Positions 50,251 through 58,884 of a stretch of 64,000 bases of DNA are shown here, piece after piece. Positions within the stretch are counted from its first letter, which is position 1; every line of letters begins with the position of its first letter. A program made the position numbers and the translations under genes. Source of the stretch: Bradyrhizobium jicamae (GTDB taxonomy: Bacteria > Pseudomonadota > Alphaproteobacteria > Rhizobiales > Xanthobacteraceae); the NCBI RefSeq assembly GCF_018130215.1, contig NZ_JAFCKQ010000011.1, forward strand, positions 1 through 64,000, written 5' to 3'. Under the pieces are notes generated by a model. The model made no database searches and was not told where the DNA came from. It was given only the letters and a program-made list of their open reading frames with translations.

Positions 50251-50486
50251 TGCATTCGAAGCCGGAGCCCAATGACTTCGGAACCCTAGCACTCGACCAC
50301 GAGAGTGGAAATTGAAAGCAGCCGCTGCCGCACGCAAATTGCCGGATTTTGCGCACCCTGTCCCTTAGGACAATGACCTCAAGACCAATAGAGATCGAAT
50401 GGCTCCCGTTGTAGATCACAGCGCGCGGACAGGTATTGCGCGCCGCAGCGGACGCCGTCAGTTCAGTACAAACAGGGAGTTGGTCC

Positions 50487-51155
50487 ATGTTTGCTCTCGT
50501 CAACACCAGGCCGGCGCATGCTCCCGGCATCCTGGGTAGACTGACTGCCCATCACGCCAGCTTCATCTCCAGTGAATTCCATTACCGGAAAGGCACCGAG
50601 ATCTACGGCGAGAACGAGCCGGCGGAATACGTTTACCAGGTCGTTTCGGGGGCGGTGCGCAGCTACAAGCTGCTGTCCGACGGACGCCGCCAGATCGGCG
50701 CCTTCCATCTTGTCGGAGACATTTTCGGGTTGGAGAACGACGAAACCCACCGTTTTACCGCCGAGGCTATCGTCGACACCAACGTGCGCCTGACGAAACG
50801 GGTGTGCCTGGAGCGGGTGGCCCGCGTGGACCCCGCCATCGCCCACAACCTGCTGATCATGACCAACAGCAACCTCCGGCATGCCGAAGACCACATGCTG
50901 CTGTTGGGGCGAAAGACCGCGCTGGAGCGTGTCGCCGCATTCCTGCTCGAAATGGACCGCCGGCTGACCGGGGTCGATGTCGTCGCCCTGCCGATGTGCA
51001 GGCGGGACATCGCCGACTATCTCGGGCTGACGCTCGAGACCGTATCACGCGCGCTCTCCAAGCTGCATGCCTTCGGCGCTCTGAACTTTCTCGGTTCAAA
51101 CCAGCGCGAAATCATGCTGGTTGACCGCGACCAGATCGCGAGGCTGAACGCATGA
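50487..51155 (+). CDS. CRP/FNR-family regulator, FixK-like
   Basis: GGGAG precedes ATG 50487. The 222-residue protein has a cyclic-nucleotide-fold sensor domain (about 25-130), a dimer helix (about 130-157) and an HTH with recognition helix E-T-V-S-R (184-188). Glu184, Ser187 and Arg188 occupy the positions that in FNR/FixK read TTGAT half-sites. The N-terminus has none of the Cys cluster of oxygen-sensing FNR, so it is of the FixK class. Cys171, just before the HTH, could be redox-sensitive. It is divergent from the sensor kinase and has no consensus box in its own promoter. Confidence 0.9.
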   Translation: MFALVNTRPAHAPGILGRLTAHHASFISSEFHYRKGTEIYGENEPAEYVYQVVSGAVRSYKLLSDGRRQIGAFHLVGDIFGLENDETHRFTAEAIVDTNVRLTKRVCLERVARVDPAIAHNLLIMTNSNLRHAEDHMLLLGRKTALERVAAFLLEMDRRLTGVDVVALPMCRRDIADYLGLTLETVSRALSKLHAFGALNFLGSNQREIMLVDRDQIARLNA

Positions 51156-51164
51156 GCGACCGGT

Positions 51165-51602
51165 CTACGGCGACTTTCGGAAGTCCGCCTGGCGCTCGAG
51201 GGTTTTTTGCAGCACTTCGAACAGCACCGCGGTGGACCAGCCGAACATTAGAATACCGTTCATGGCTGCTATCGGTCCGAGCAACAGCCACTGCTTGACC
51301 GGCGTGATGTCGCCATAGCCGAGCGTCGTGTAATTCACGAAGGCAAAATACAGCAGATTGGTACCTGACGGCGCTACGCCAAGCACCCAATAGGCCAGTG
51401 CCCACACCACAATCTCGAGCGTGTGGGCCAGCATGAGCGCAAGGGCCGCTGCGATCATCACGCCGCTGAGCTGCAATCCCACCCGACCGGCGGCGCCCAA
51501 GGCGATGTTGCGCAGCAACCCGATCACCGCGACGGTCCAGAGCGAGTGGATCGCGATATTGATCGCGCTCACCGCCGATCCGACGAGGAGCTGAAACAAC
51601 AT
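51165..51602 (-). CDS. Two-span potassium channel-like protein
   Basis: The 145-residue protein starts at ATG 51602 overlapping the upstream stop as ATGA. Hydrophobic spans lie at about 12-32, 45-75 and 105-130. Between the last two is the selectivity-filter segment T-T-L-G-Y-G-D (92-98) of K+ channels, preceded by the pore-helix residues F-A-F-V-N-Y. There is no RCK or cyclic-nucleotide domain. It ends ten bases from the convergent FixK-like gene's stop. Translational coupling with the AI-2E-type permease suggests a shared envelope role. Confidence 0.88.
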   Translation of the reverse strand: MLFQLLVGSAVSAINIAIHSLWTVAVIGLLRNIALGAAGRVGLQLSGVMIAAALALMLAHTLEIVVWALAYWVLGVAPSGTNLLYFAFVNYTTLGYGDITPVKQWLLLGPIAAMNGILMFGWSTAVLFEVLQKTLERQADFRKSP

Positions 51603-52681
51603 CACTGCCCCTTCGCCTGCCGTGCGCGGTCGTCCCTGATCCAGGCCGTCATCAGCTCCCAGGCAACCGCGAGGATGATTGGCCCGATGAACAGGCCCAC
51701 GAGCCCATGCGCAAGCGTACCGCCGATCACGCCCGCGAAGATCACCGGCGCCGGCGTGGTCAGCCCTCGTCCCATCACCAGCGGCTTGAGCACATTGTCG
51801 AGAACGCCGACGACCAGGAAGAACAGCGTCAGGCCCAGAGCCGTGGGGAAATCCTTGGCCGACCAGAGCCAGATCACGACCGGCAACAGCACGATCGCGG
51901 CCCCGATCTGTACGATCGCCAGCAGCATCACGATGAACGCCAGGAGCCCCGCGCTCGGAATTCCCGCCAGCTTGAAGCCGATCCCCGCCAGCAGCGACTG
52001 CAGCACTGCGACACCAATCACACCCTGCGAGACTGCACGAATTGTTGCGCCTGCGAGATCGAGGAAGTGCTCGCTCTGCTCCGGCACGATACGGGACAGG
52101 AAGCCCCGGCACGCCGCGGCCAACTGCGAGCCATAAGGAAACAAGAACCCCGCCAGCGCGACTGCGAGCAGAAATTTCAGCATTCCGACGCCGGCATTGC
52201 CCGCGAAGGCAAACAGGGGGCCGGCCAGCGGCTTGAGGTGCGGCACGACGTCCCGCAGCACCGCGCTGAGATTGGTCGATGCGTTGGCCCACAAATCGTA
52301 CAGTGGCGCACCAACCAGCGGCCAATCCCTGATCTGGGCCGGCGGAGACGGAACGGCGATACTGCCGGCGTTCAATTGTGCGGCGATATCCCTCACGCCA
52401 TCCACGGCCCCTATTCCGAGCCACGCCGCAGGTCCCACGACGATTCCGAGGCTGACGATGGTCAGAAGAGTTGCCGCAATCTTGGGACGGTAGCCGAGCC
52501 CTCGCGAAAGCCAGGAGAAGACAGGATAGAGCGCCACGGCAAGAACCACGCTCCATGCCACGATCGGCACGAACGGTTCGACGAGAACGAATGACCAGTA
52601 AATCAGGAGCGCCAGCAACCCCAGCCGGATTGCAAGCTGGATGAATTCGTCTCCGGCCACGAGTTGGCGAAGGGTCCTCAA
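51602..52681 (-). CDS. AI-2E/PerM-family transporter
   Basis: The protein of about 359 residues has 7-8 spans and the family segment P-S-A-G-L-L-A-F-I-V-M-L-L-A-I-V-Q-I-G followed by F-A-G-V-I-G-G-T-L-A-H-G-L-V-G-L-F-I-G-P-I-I-L-A. The open frame extends to 52864 but runs through the FixK-type box at 52748, so the start must lie nearer. I choose TTG 52681 (GGAAAG upstream); GTG 52660 is possible. Members export signals or ions (TqsA, PerM and Na+/H+ antiporters). It is co-transcribed with the K+ channel gene. Confidence 0.83.
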   Translation of the reverse strand: MRTLRQLVAGDEFIQLAIRLGLLALLIYWSFVLVEPFVPIVAWSVVLAVALYPVFSWLSRGLGYRPKIAATLLTIVSLGIVVGPAAWLGIGAVDGVRDIAAQLNAGSIAVPSPPAQIRDWPLVGAPLYDLWANASTNLSAVLRDVVPHLKPLAGPLFAFAGNAGVGMLKFLLAVALAGFLFPYGSQLAAACRGFLSRIVPEQSEHFLDLAGATIRAVSQGVIGVAVLQSLLAGIGFKLAGIPSAGLLAFIVMLLAIVQIGAAIVLLPVVIWLWSAKDFPTALGLTLFFLVVGVLDNVLKPLVMGRGLTTPAPVIFAGVIGGTLAHGLVGLFIGPIILAVAWELMTAWIRDDRARQAKGQ

Positions 52682-53472
52682 GAGCGAGCTTTCCGTTGTG
52701 CGTCGGCAAGGCGTGGTCAGCCTAGCCGGCGACCGCCCGCGGCCGGCTTGATCCAGATCAAGCGAAGCAACAGGCGTCCCCCAAGGGCGATGGTCGGCAA
52801 CGATGCGGTGCAGGTGCCTGGGCAGCAGGAGTTGGCGGATTAGCCGTCCGGAGCCGTAGAGCATCGGTTGGTCCAGATTGGGGATTCCAGCGTTCGCGGC
52901 GATTGTGCTCTCGTGCCTCGCTCAAAACGCGACCGCCTCCGCAGACGGGAGGTGTTGCAACCCCGTCATAGCCCAATCAGGCTATACGCCATTTGCGAGT
53001 GTCGAAAGCAGGCCAGCCAACACACCCGTCGTGAATGCAAGATCGCCGTCGGAAGACTCCAGAAGACGGCGCGACCAACGACGCGCGGAAGAGAGCTTCC
53101 TTGCTGCCGCTTGTTCATTAAAATTGTCGCCAATGAACCCCATGGTGGCAATCATCCCCCTCGAGGAGTCGAAGTTGACCAGTGCAGCTTGTGCCCCCTC
53201 CTGGCTTGACGGAATCGGCCTTGCGCCAACGGGCGAGCCCTCCGAACCAGGCCACGGAATGGCCGGCATTGGCGACCCAACGTCGCCTTATATGCACGTT
53301 TGCGTGCGCAGCCACCAGAGCAAGTGCTTCGTTGTACCGGGTGTTGTCGCGCGCTAGATTCGCGCTAAATTCGCTTGGACATCAAACAATTGACCGATCC
53401 AGTCAGCGTTTAATCTGCACTTCAGGAAGATGGCCTAAATAGAGAAATCGCGTTTCAGTTGCGGGTGGGGAC
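52682..53472. other. 791-bp region with a FixK-type box and no firm gene
   Basis: Apart from the box at 52748, overlapping open frames are present on both strands. The best candidate is minus-strand 52982-53155, reading M-I-A-T-M-G-F-I-G-D-N-F-N-E-Q-A-A and ending G-V-L-A-G-L-L-S-T-L-A-N-G-V, with a G-rich stretch before the ATG. I do not consider it established. Confidence 0.4.
52748..52761. promoter_or_regulatory. FixK/FNR-type box
   Basis: TTGATCCAGATCAA, perfect half-sites. It is 67 bp upstream of the proposed TTG start (52681) of the AI-2E-type transporter operon, matching the spacing seen at the other operons of this region. Confidence 0.78.
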
Positions 53473-54429
53473 ATGGGCGAACATCTGTTGGTCAGCACCG
53501 GTGAGCTCGACAGCTTCGAGGGGCTTCATAACGCCGTCAAAGGCTCGCACGTCGACGTCATGCAGCTCGAACGCGGCAAACTGTGCGGTACGTTGTCTCA
53601 TGTCGGGATCGGCGATTTCTCGCTCAGCATCGGCTCCTTCAATGTCGGCGTCCGCACCCAGCGCGTCTCAACCGATGAGAAGCTAATCATCGGAATGCTG
53701 CTCAGTGCCAAGGACCGCGTGACACACTGGGCGTTCGACATGCAGCCGGGAGATGTGCTGGTGATTCCGCCGTCGATCGAGCACGACGGCGTTTTTCAAA
53801 GCGCTTCGTCCTATGCAGCGATCCGCTTCGACCTGACCGACCTGCCAAGGGTGTTCGGCAGCGAGCCACGACTGAGCGATGCGGAGACCTGGCGGCAGAA
53901 GAACCACTATCGCGCCGATAGCGCGATCGGTATGGTCGCGACGCAAAGGCTGCCGCAGATCGTCTCGCATCTCGCGCGCCATCCGGGCGTACTATCGGAA
54001 AATTCAGCCGAGTTCTGGAAGCAGACGATTGTCGACTGCATGACGGCGACGATCGTCACTTCGCTGCCACCTGACGATTACGGCAATCTGCCGTCGGCGA
54101 TGAAGATGGTTCGCTATGTGGAAGACTATCTGGAAGCCGCCGGCACACGACCGGTCCATGTCTCGGAAATTTGCTCGGAATTCCGCCTGTCGCGACGCAG
54201 CCTGCACCGGGCATTCCATGAGGTATTCGGCATCGGCCCGGTGACGTTCCTGCGCCACAAGCGGTTGTGCGCGGTCCATTCCCTCTTGCGCCAAAGCGCG
54301 CCTGGACAAACCACCGTGACTGAAGTGGCGCTTCAGCAAGGCTTCATCGAACTCGGGCGGTTCTCGCAGTATTATCGCGCGATGTTCGGCGAGTATCCGT
54401 CGCAGACGCTCGGCTATGCAACAAAGTGA
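53473..54429 (+). CDS. AraC-family transcriptional regulator
   Basis: The 318-residue protein has a sensing domain (about 20-130; M-Q-P-G-D-V-L-V-I-P-P near 90 is a cupin-like strand). A linker and a C-terminal AraC HTH region follow (about 215-315; V-S-E-I-C-S-E-F-R-L-S-R-R-S-L-H-R-A-F-H-E-V-F-G, V-A-L-Q-Q-G-F-I-E-L-G-R-F-S-Q-Y-Y). The first HTH resembles that of EutR/ThcR-type AraC proteins. GGTGGGG precedes the start. It is monocistronic and no obvious target lies adjacent. Confidence 0.87.
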   Translation: MGEHLLVSTGELDSFEGLHNAVKGSHVDVMQLERGKLCGTLSHVGIGDFSLSIGSFNVGVRTQRVSTDEKLIIGMLLSAKDRVTHWAFDMQPGDVLVIPPSIEHDGVFQSASSYAAIRFDLTDLPRVFGSEPRLSDAETWRQKNHYRADSAIGMVATQRLPQIVSHLARHPGVLSENSAEFWKQTIVDCMTATIVTSLPPDDYGNLPSAMKMVRYVEDYLEAAGTRPVHVSEICSEFRLSRRSLHRAFHEVFGIGPVTFLRHKRLCAVHSLLRQSAPGQTTVTEVALQQGFIELGRFSQYYRAMFGEYPSQTLGYATK

Positions 54430-54566
54430 AGGACCCTCAGCCGCAGGACGGTACCGGTCCGATCCCCGTGGTCAAACATTCCCAGGGCGTGGGCGGCGTA
54501 GTCCCGGCGCATTTCGGATGGTCCGGCACTGATCGCGCGTTGCAAGGGGATCGTTCATCTCTCGCA

Positions 54567-55091
54567 TCATTTGTCCTGCGGCGGGGGCATCGGAATGGTC
54601 GACAGGCTCTTCTTCTGCAATTCAGGGACGTTGATCTTCATCCCGTTGCCAAGCACAACATCGCCCGGTTTCTGGTCGGCCGAGCAAGCACCCAGCCATT
54701 TTCCGTCCATGGTCATGATCATCTTGCCACCCGCGAACTCATCGCTTTCGGCTGTTACGGTCAGGGTGTAGGCATCGTCGAAACTGCCTGTCATGACCGA
54801 ATGAGCCGTGGCCGGCTTGCCTGCGACTGCGCATTTGAAATCAACGGCCAGACCACCAGCCGCGTGACTGACGTTGCGTTCCGGACAGGTGGCTGGATTG
54901 AACGGTCCTGCAATTGATTGCAACATCTGATCCGTTGTGGCGTCGATACATTGACGGACCACTCGCGCGGGCGTCTTGCCGTCTCCGATCACGGTCTTGA
55001 CCTCCCACAGGCCCGGCTTGCGCCGCAGATCATCGGCAGCGAGCGCCGGTGTCGCGCAAACGACCAGCAAAACGACCGGGAAAAATCGCAT
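54567..55091 (-). CDS. DUF3617 exported protein
   Basis: ATG 55091 is preferred over 55115 because AAGGAG lies eight bases before it and the signal peptide (MRFFPVVLLVVCATPALA) starts there. The mature part of about 155 residues shows DUF3617 marks: K-P-G-L-W-E-V near the N-terminus, C-I-D-A-T-T-D, C-P-E-R-N-V near 90, and a final segment of G-K-W-L-G-A-C. The Cys are spaced for disulfides. Periplasmic, function unknown. The gene stands alone, convergent with the AraC gene. Confidence 0.8.
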   Translation of the reverse strand: MRFFPVVLLVVCATPALAADDLRRKPGLWEVKTVIGDGKTPARVVRQCIDATTDQMLQSIAGPFNPATCPERNVSHAAGGLAVDFKCAVAGKPATAHSVMTGSFDDAYTLTVTAESDEFAGGKMIMTMDGKWLGACSADQKPGDVVLGNGMKINVPELQKKSLSTIPMPPPQDK

Positions 55092-55294
55092 CGCCCATTG
55101 CTCCTTGATTCGCATCCTGCAGGCTGTGCTGCAACGACAGTTCTATGGATCGATCAGCCGGCCGGTCACGGCCTTGATAACAGCTTCGGTCCGCGCCGGT
55201 GGCGCCTTGCGTGAGGATTCAGCCGCAGTTTTCGTCGCGTAGCGAAATGTTAACCCCCCTTGCCGCACCCTTCATCTCGTGGAGGAGACGACCA

Positions 55295-55462
55295 ATGCAG
55301 ACATTCCGGGTTTCGCTGAGCGACGGCACGCGCAAATTCCACACGGTGATTCAGGCGCCTGATTCCGCCTCCGCTCACATCAAGGCCGCTTACTTCTTTG
55401 ATACTTCCAAGTGGCGAATCCTCAGCGTGGCATTGAGCGGCGCCAGCGCCGTGGCGGCGTAG
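55295..55462 (+). CDS. 55-residue cytoplasmic protein
   Basis: A strong GGAGGAG ends six bases before ATG 55295. The protein (MQTFRVSLSDGTRKFHTVIQ at its start) has alternating hydrophobic residues typical of a small beta-sheet, then A-P-D-S-A-S-A-H-I-K-A-A. The pattern resembles short stand-alone domains that handle modified bases or bind nucleic acids, but no family can be named. There is no signal peptide. It is probably real because of the ribosome binding site and composition. Confidence 0.6.
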   Translation: MQTFRVSLSDGTRKFHTVIQAPDSASAHIKAAYFFDTSKWRILSVALSGASAVAA

Positions 55463-55602
55463 TCCCCGTGGCTGGTTCCCTGCGCATCCCATAGGCAGCG
55501 GGATCCTGAACAGGTTCCCGCAATCCTGGCCATGTTGGCTGGTGACAGCCCCCACCCGCCTTGCGCTACAATGTTGTGCGCCGGCGGACGGGAGGTACGA
55601 CG

Positions 55603-55860
55603 ATGCCGCGAAAGGGAATTACCGGTCACGATGATTGGGTGGTCACCGAGGCCCTGGCTACGGCCCTGGTCGCCCTGGAGCAGCTTCCGTCAAAGCATCA
55701 GCCGCGGGCGCATATGGAGGATGTCCGCAAAATCCTGACCGCGCGATGCGAGGCCGGCTCGGTCACGCTGCATCTTGCACAGGCCAAATGCAGGCTGTCT
55801 CCCGATACGGATCCGTTGACGATCTATGAGGCCTATGGCCTCAAGGACGGTCAGGGCTAA
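55603..55860 (+). CDS. 85-residue conserved-looking protein of unknown function
   Basis: GGGAGGT lies seven bases before ATG 55603. The product (MPRKGITGHDDWVVTEALAT at its start) is helical and includes L-E-Q-L-P-S-K-H-Q-P-R-A-H-M-E-D-V-R-K-I-L. No membrane span or catalytic motif is visible. Its stop overlaps the stop of the convergent dehydrogenase gene by three bases. Function unknown. Confidence 0.6.
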   Translation: MPRKGITGHDDWVVTEALATALVALEQLPSKHQPRAHMEDVRKILTARCEAGSVTLHLAQAKCRLSPDTDPLTIYEAYGLKDGQG

Positions 55861-57197
55861 TCGTGGCTGATGCGCCAGATCGTGCCATTGCCGTCCTCGG
55901 AGACCAGCAGCGCGCCGTCGCGGGCCATGGTGACCCCGACTGGGCGGCCCCAGACCTCGTTGTCGCTGACCACGAAACCCGTGACGAAATCCTGATATTC
56001 ACCGGTTGGCACGCCGCCCTTCAGGCGGATGCGAATGACCTTGTAGCCGGTCCGCCTGGACCGATTCCATGAGCCATGCTCGGCGGCAAAAACATCACCG
56101 CGATAGTCGGGTGGAAATTTGCTCCCGGTGTAGAAGGCAAGGCCCAGCGAGGCCGAATGCGCCTGCAGAAGGACATCCGGGATCGTCACCCTGTTCCTGA
56201 GGTCGGGGCGTTCGCGGAGATGCGCCGGATCCTCGTTCGCTCCGATGTAGTACCACGGCCATCCGTAGAAGGCGCCTTCGCGGACCCGGGTGACATAGTC
56301 GGGCACGAGGTCGTCGCCGCGTCCGTCGCGCTCATTGGTCGAGCACCACGGCGTGCCACTTTCCGGCTGGATCGCCAGCCCCACGCAGTTACGGATTCCG
56401 GTGGCGAACAGCGCTTGATTCCTGCCGTCGGGATCGAAGGCGAGCACGGCGGCGCGATTGGTCTCAGCTCCCCAGGCGGCGCCGAGCGCGTGGCCTCGGC
56501 TCCAGGCTTCGATGCCTTCGGCCGGCCGGCCGAGCCCCTCGCCCGCATTGCCGGCGGAGCCGACCGAGACCAGCATCCGCTTGTTGTCAGGCGTGAACAC
56601 GATATCGCGCGTGGAATGGCCATAGCCGTGCGGAAGACTGGCGACGATCACCTCCGGCTTGCCGGACGCCTTGAGGTCGCCGTTGTGATAGGCGAAGCGA
56701 ACCACGCTATCCGTGTTGCCGACATACAGCCATTGGGGATTGTCTCCGCTCGGGTAGAACGCGATGCCGAACGGCCTGTTCAGGCCGCTGGCATAGACTT
56801 CGTTGGTTGCCGGTTTCTTGGCGCCGTCGGCGCTCCGCAGAATGCGGATGCGGCCGGGGCCGGTTTCGGCGACGAAGATGTCACCGTTGGGTGCGGTCCG
56901 CAGGGTCCGCGGGCCACTCAGTCCGTCGGTGAACAACTCGGCCTTGAATCCGGGAGGCACCTGCGGCACTGCAGACGCAGGTCTCGGCACGATGCGGGGC
57001 GCATTGCTTCTCGAGGCCGTCGCGCCAGGGTCTGGCAGGTCCTGCGGCGTGATCAGCCTGATCGTCCCGGGCTTGTCACGCTCCCAGTCGCCGAATGCCT
57101 CCGTGCCCTTGAGCACCGGCTCTGCGCTTGATCGCGCCACGGTCAACACGCCGGCGGCAGTGACGACAATGATTAGGCGGGCGAATCTCATTGGCAT
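55857..57197 (-). CDS. PQQ-type soluble sugar dehydrogenase/sorbosone dehydrogenase family protein
   Basis: From ATG 57197 (AGGAA upstream) the protein has 446 residues and a signal peptide (about 1-25). It has the six-bladed propeller pattern of the GSDH/sorbosone dehydrogenase family: P-P-G-F-K-A-E-L-F near 80, R-T-L-R-T-A-P-N-G-D-I-F-V-A-E near 97, G-L-N-R-P-F-G-I-A-F-Y-P, R-N-C-V-G-L-A, and the late G-R-P-V-G-V-T-M-A-R-D-G-A-L-L-V-S-E-D. Members oxidise sugars or related alcohols in the periplasm with PQQ. Not all members bind PQQ, so the cofactor is probable rather than certain. Confidence 0.85.
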   Translation of the reverse strand: MPMRFARLIIVVTAAGVLTVARSSAEPVLKGTEAFGDWERDKPGTIRLITPQDLPDPGATASRSNAPRIVPRPASAVPQVPPGFKAELFTDGLSGPRTLRTAPNGDIFVAETGPGRIRILRSADGAKKPATNEVYASGLNRPFGIAFYPSGDNPQWLYVGNTDSVVRFAYHNGDLKASGKPEVIVASLPHGYGHSTRDIVFTPDNKRMLVSVGSAGNAGEGLGRPAEGIEAWSRGHALGAAWGAETNRAAVLAFDPDGRNQALFATGIRNCVGLAIQPESGTPWCSTNERDGRGDDLVPDYVTRVREGAFYGWPWYYIGANEDPAHLRERPDLRNRVTIPDVLLQAHSASLGLAFYTGSKFPPDYRGDVFAAEHGSWNRSRRTGYKVIRIRLKGGVPTGEYQDFVTGFVVSDNEVWGRPVGVTMARDGALLVSEDGNGTIWRISHD

Positions 57198-57270
57198 CAC
57201 ATTCCTCGCGTGATCGGCATGGTCGTCAATAGCGCAGAATGGCCGCCGGCTCCGTTCACAATGGCGCGCA

Positions 57271-58884
57271 TCAATGGCCTTTCGGAGGTGCCGCCAGGTC
57301 GATGGGCTTGATGATCAATGCGAGCGGGATCATGACGAGACCGATGATCGACAGAATCCAGAACACGTCGATATAGGCGAGGAAATCGACCTGGCTCTGC
57401 AACGTCTGCCCGACCCAGGCGATCGCCTGGGACGCGGCATCGGATGCGTTCGAGCCCTGGGCCTGGAAATAACGCGTCATGGCATCAATGGTTTGCTGGT
57501 AACCGATGCCGGATGGGACGGCGTGCTCGATCAACCGGCTCTGATGGAACTGCTGGCGCTGGGCGAGCATGGTTTGCGCCAGCGCAACACCTATCGAACC
57601 TCCGACGTTGCGCGCGACATTGATCAGCGCTGACGCCTGGTTGGTCTTGCCCGGCGGCACGCCGTCATACGAGGCGGTCGTGACGGGGAGGAACAGGAAG
57701 GGAAGTGCGACGGCCAGGAAAATCCGCGCCAGCGCGGCGTAGCCATAGGTGATGTCGGGCGTCAGGCCCGTCAGATGCCACATCGAGAGGGCGGTGACGC
57801 AGGCGCCAAATGCGATCAGATATTTCGGCTGGACACGACCGATGAGGTTTCCGACCACCGGCATCAAAAGCAGTGTGACGACCCCGGCGGGAGACAGCGC
57901 GAGGCCCGCAAGCAGCGCAGTATAGCCCAACTCGGTCTGGAGTAGTTGCGGCAGCAGCTGTGTCGTCGAGATCAGGACGGCGCCGGTGCACAGCATCACC
58001 AGAAAGCAGGCGCCGAACTGGCGGCGCCCCAGGAGGCGCAGATCGACGATCGGATCGTTCCGCATCAATTCCCAGGGGACCAACGCAAGCAGGCAGAATG
58101 CGGAAACCAGCGCGAAACCAGCGATCATGTTGGACCCGAACCAGTCGTTGCGCTGTCCCTCATCCAGCACGAATTCGAGCGAGCCGAGCCCGATCGCAAC
58201 CAGCATGAAGCCGATATAGTCGACCCGAATCCCGTCCTTGAGCAGTTCTTCCCGCTCCTGCTCCGCACCGGACGGCTCCTTGACCAGCGTGCCGACCAGG
58301 AAGAGCGAGAGCAATCCCATCGGCACGTTGATGAGAAAGATCCAGTGCCAGGAATAGGTGTCGGTAATCCAGCCCCCGAGCGTCGGACCGATCACCGGCG
58401 CTACCACCACGGCGACGCCGTAGATTGCGAATGCCTGTCCACGCCTGGCCGGCGGAAAAGAGTCGGCCAGGATCGCCTGCTCGCTCGTCGCCATCCCGCC
58501 TCCGCCGAGGCCCTGGATGATGCGGAAAAGAACGAGCGTCTCGAGGCTCCAGGCAATGCCGCACAACAGCGAGGCGAACGCGAACGTCCCCACGCAGATC
58601 ATGTAAAAACGCTTGCGGCCGATCACCGTCGACAGCCAGCCCGAGATCGAGAGCACGATCGCGTTGGCGACCAGATAGCTGGTGACGATGTAGGTGCTTT
58701 CGTCGATGCCGACGGCGAGGCCACCAGCGATATGGCGCAAGGCCACATTGGCGATCGTGGTGTCGAGCACCTCCATGAAGGTGGCGATCGAGACGACGAA
58801 CGCGATCAGGTAGGGATTGTGTCCGCCGGCCGCCGAACGTTCGGGCGACCAGGCTGTGCCCGCGCCTTCTGCGATGTCGCTCAT
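57271..58884 (-). CDS. EmrB-type MFS (DHA2) efflux pump
   Basis: The 537-residue 14-span transporter carries M-E-V-L-D-T-T-I-A-N-V-A in span 1, G-R-K-R-F in loop 2-3, R-I-I-Q-G-L-G-G-G in span 4 and A-P-V-I-G-P-T-L-G-G in span 5. All are marks of DHA2 drug:H+ antiporters. Its ATG overlaps the stop of the adaptor gene (ATGA), so both are translated together. It is a second, divergent EmrAB set beside the one at 15698-18508. The substrate is unknown. Confidence 0.93.
   Translation of the reverse strand: MSDIAEGAGTAWSPERSAAGGHNPYLIAFVVSIATFMEVLDTTIANVALRHIAGGLAVGIDESTYIVTSYLVANAIVLSISGWLSTVIGRKRFYMICVGTFAFASLLCGIAWSLETLVLFRIIQGLGGGGMATSEQAILADSFPPARRGQAFAIYGVAVVVAPVIGPTLGGWITDTYSWHWIFLINVPMGLLSLFLVGTLVKEPSGAEQEREELLKDGIRVDYIGFMLVAIGLGSLEFVLDEGQRNDWFGSNMIAGFALVSAFCLLALVPWELMRNDPIVDLRLLGRRQFGACFLVMLCTGAVLISTTQLLPQLLQTELGYTALLAGLALSPAGVVTLLLMPVVGNLIGRVQPKYLIAFGACVTALSMWHLTGLTPDITYGYAALARIFLAVALPFLFLPVTTASYDGVPPGKTNQASALINVARNVGGSIGVALAQTMLAQRQQFHQSRLIEHAVPSGIGYQQTIDAMTRYFQAQGSNASDAASQAIAWVGQTLQSQVDFLAYIDVFWILSIIGLVMIPLALIIKPIDLAAPPKGH

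Noticed and set aside
51165..52709. Open frame of 514 codons on the minus strand
   Set aside because: Only its last 145 codons (the K+ channel) are coding. The upstream part is the AI-2E-type gene read in another frame.
52878..53357. 159-codon plus-strand frame with a hydrophobic start
   Set aside because: The N-terminus looks slightly signal-like, but the remainder has no coherent composition, there is no ribosome binding site, and the opposite strand is equally open.
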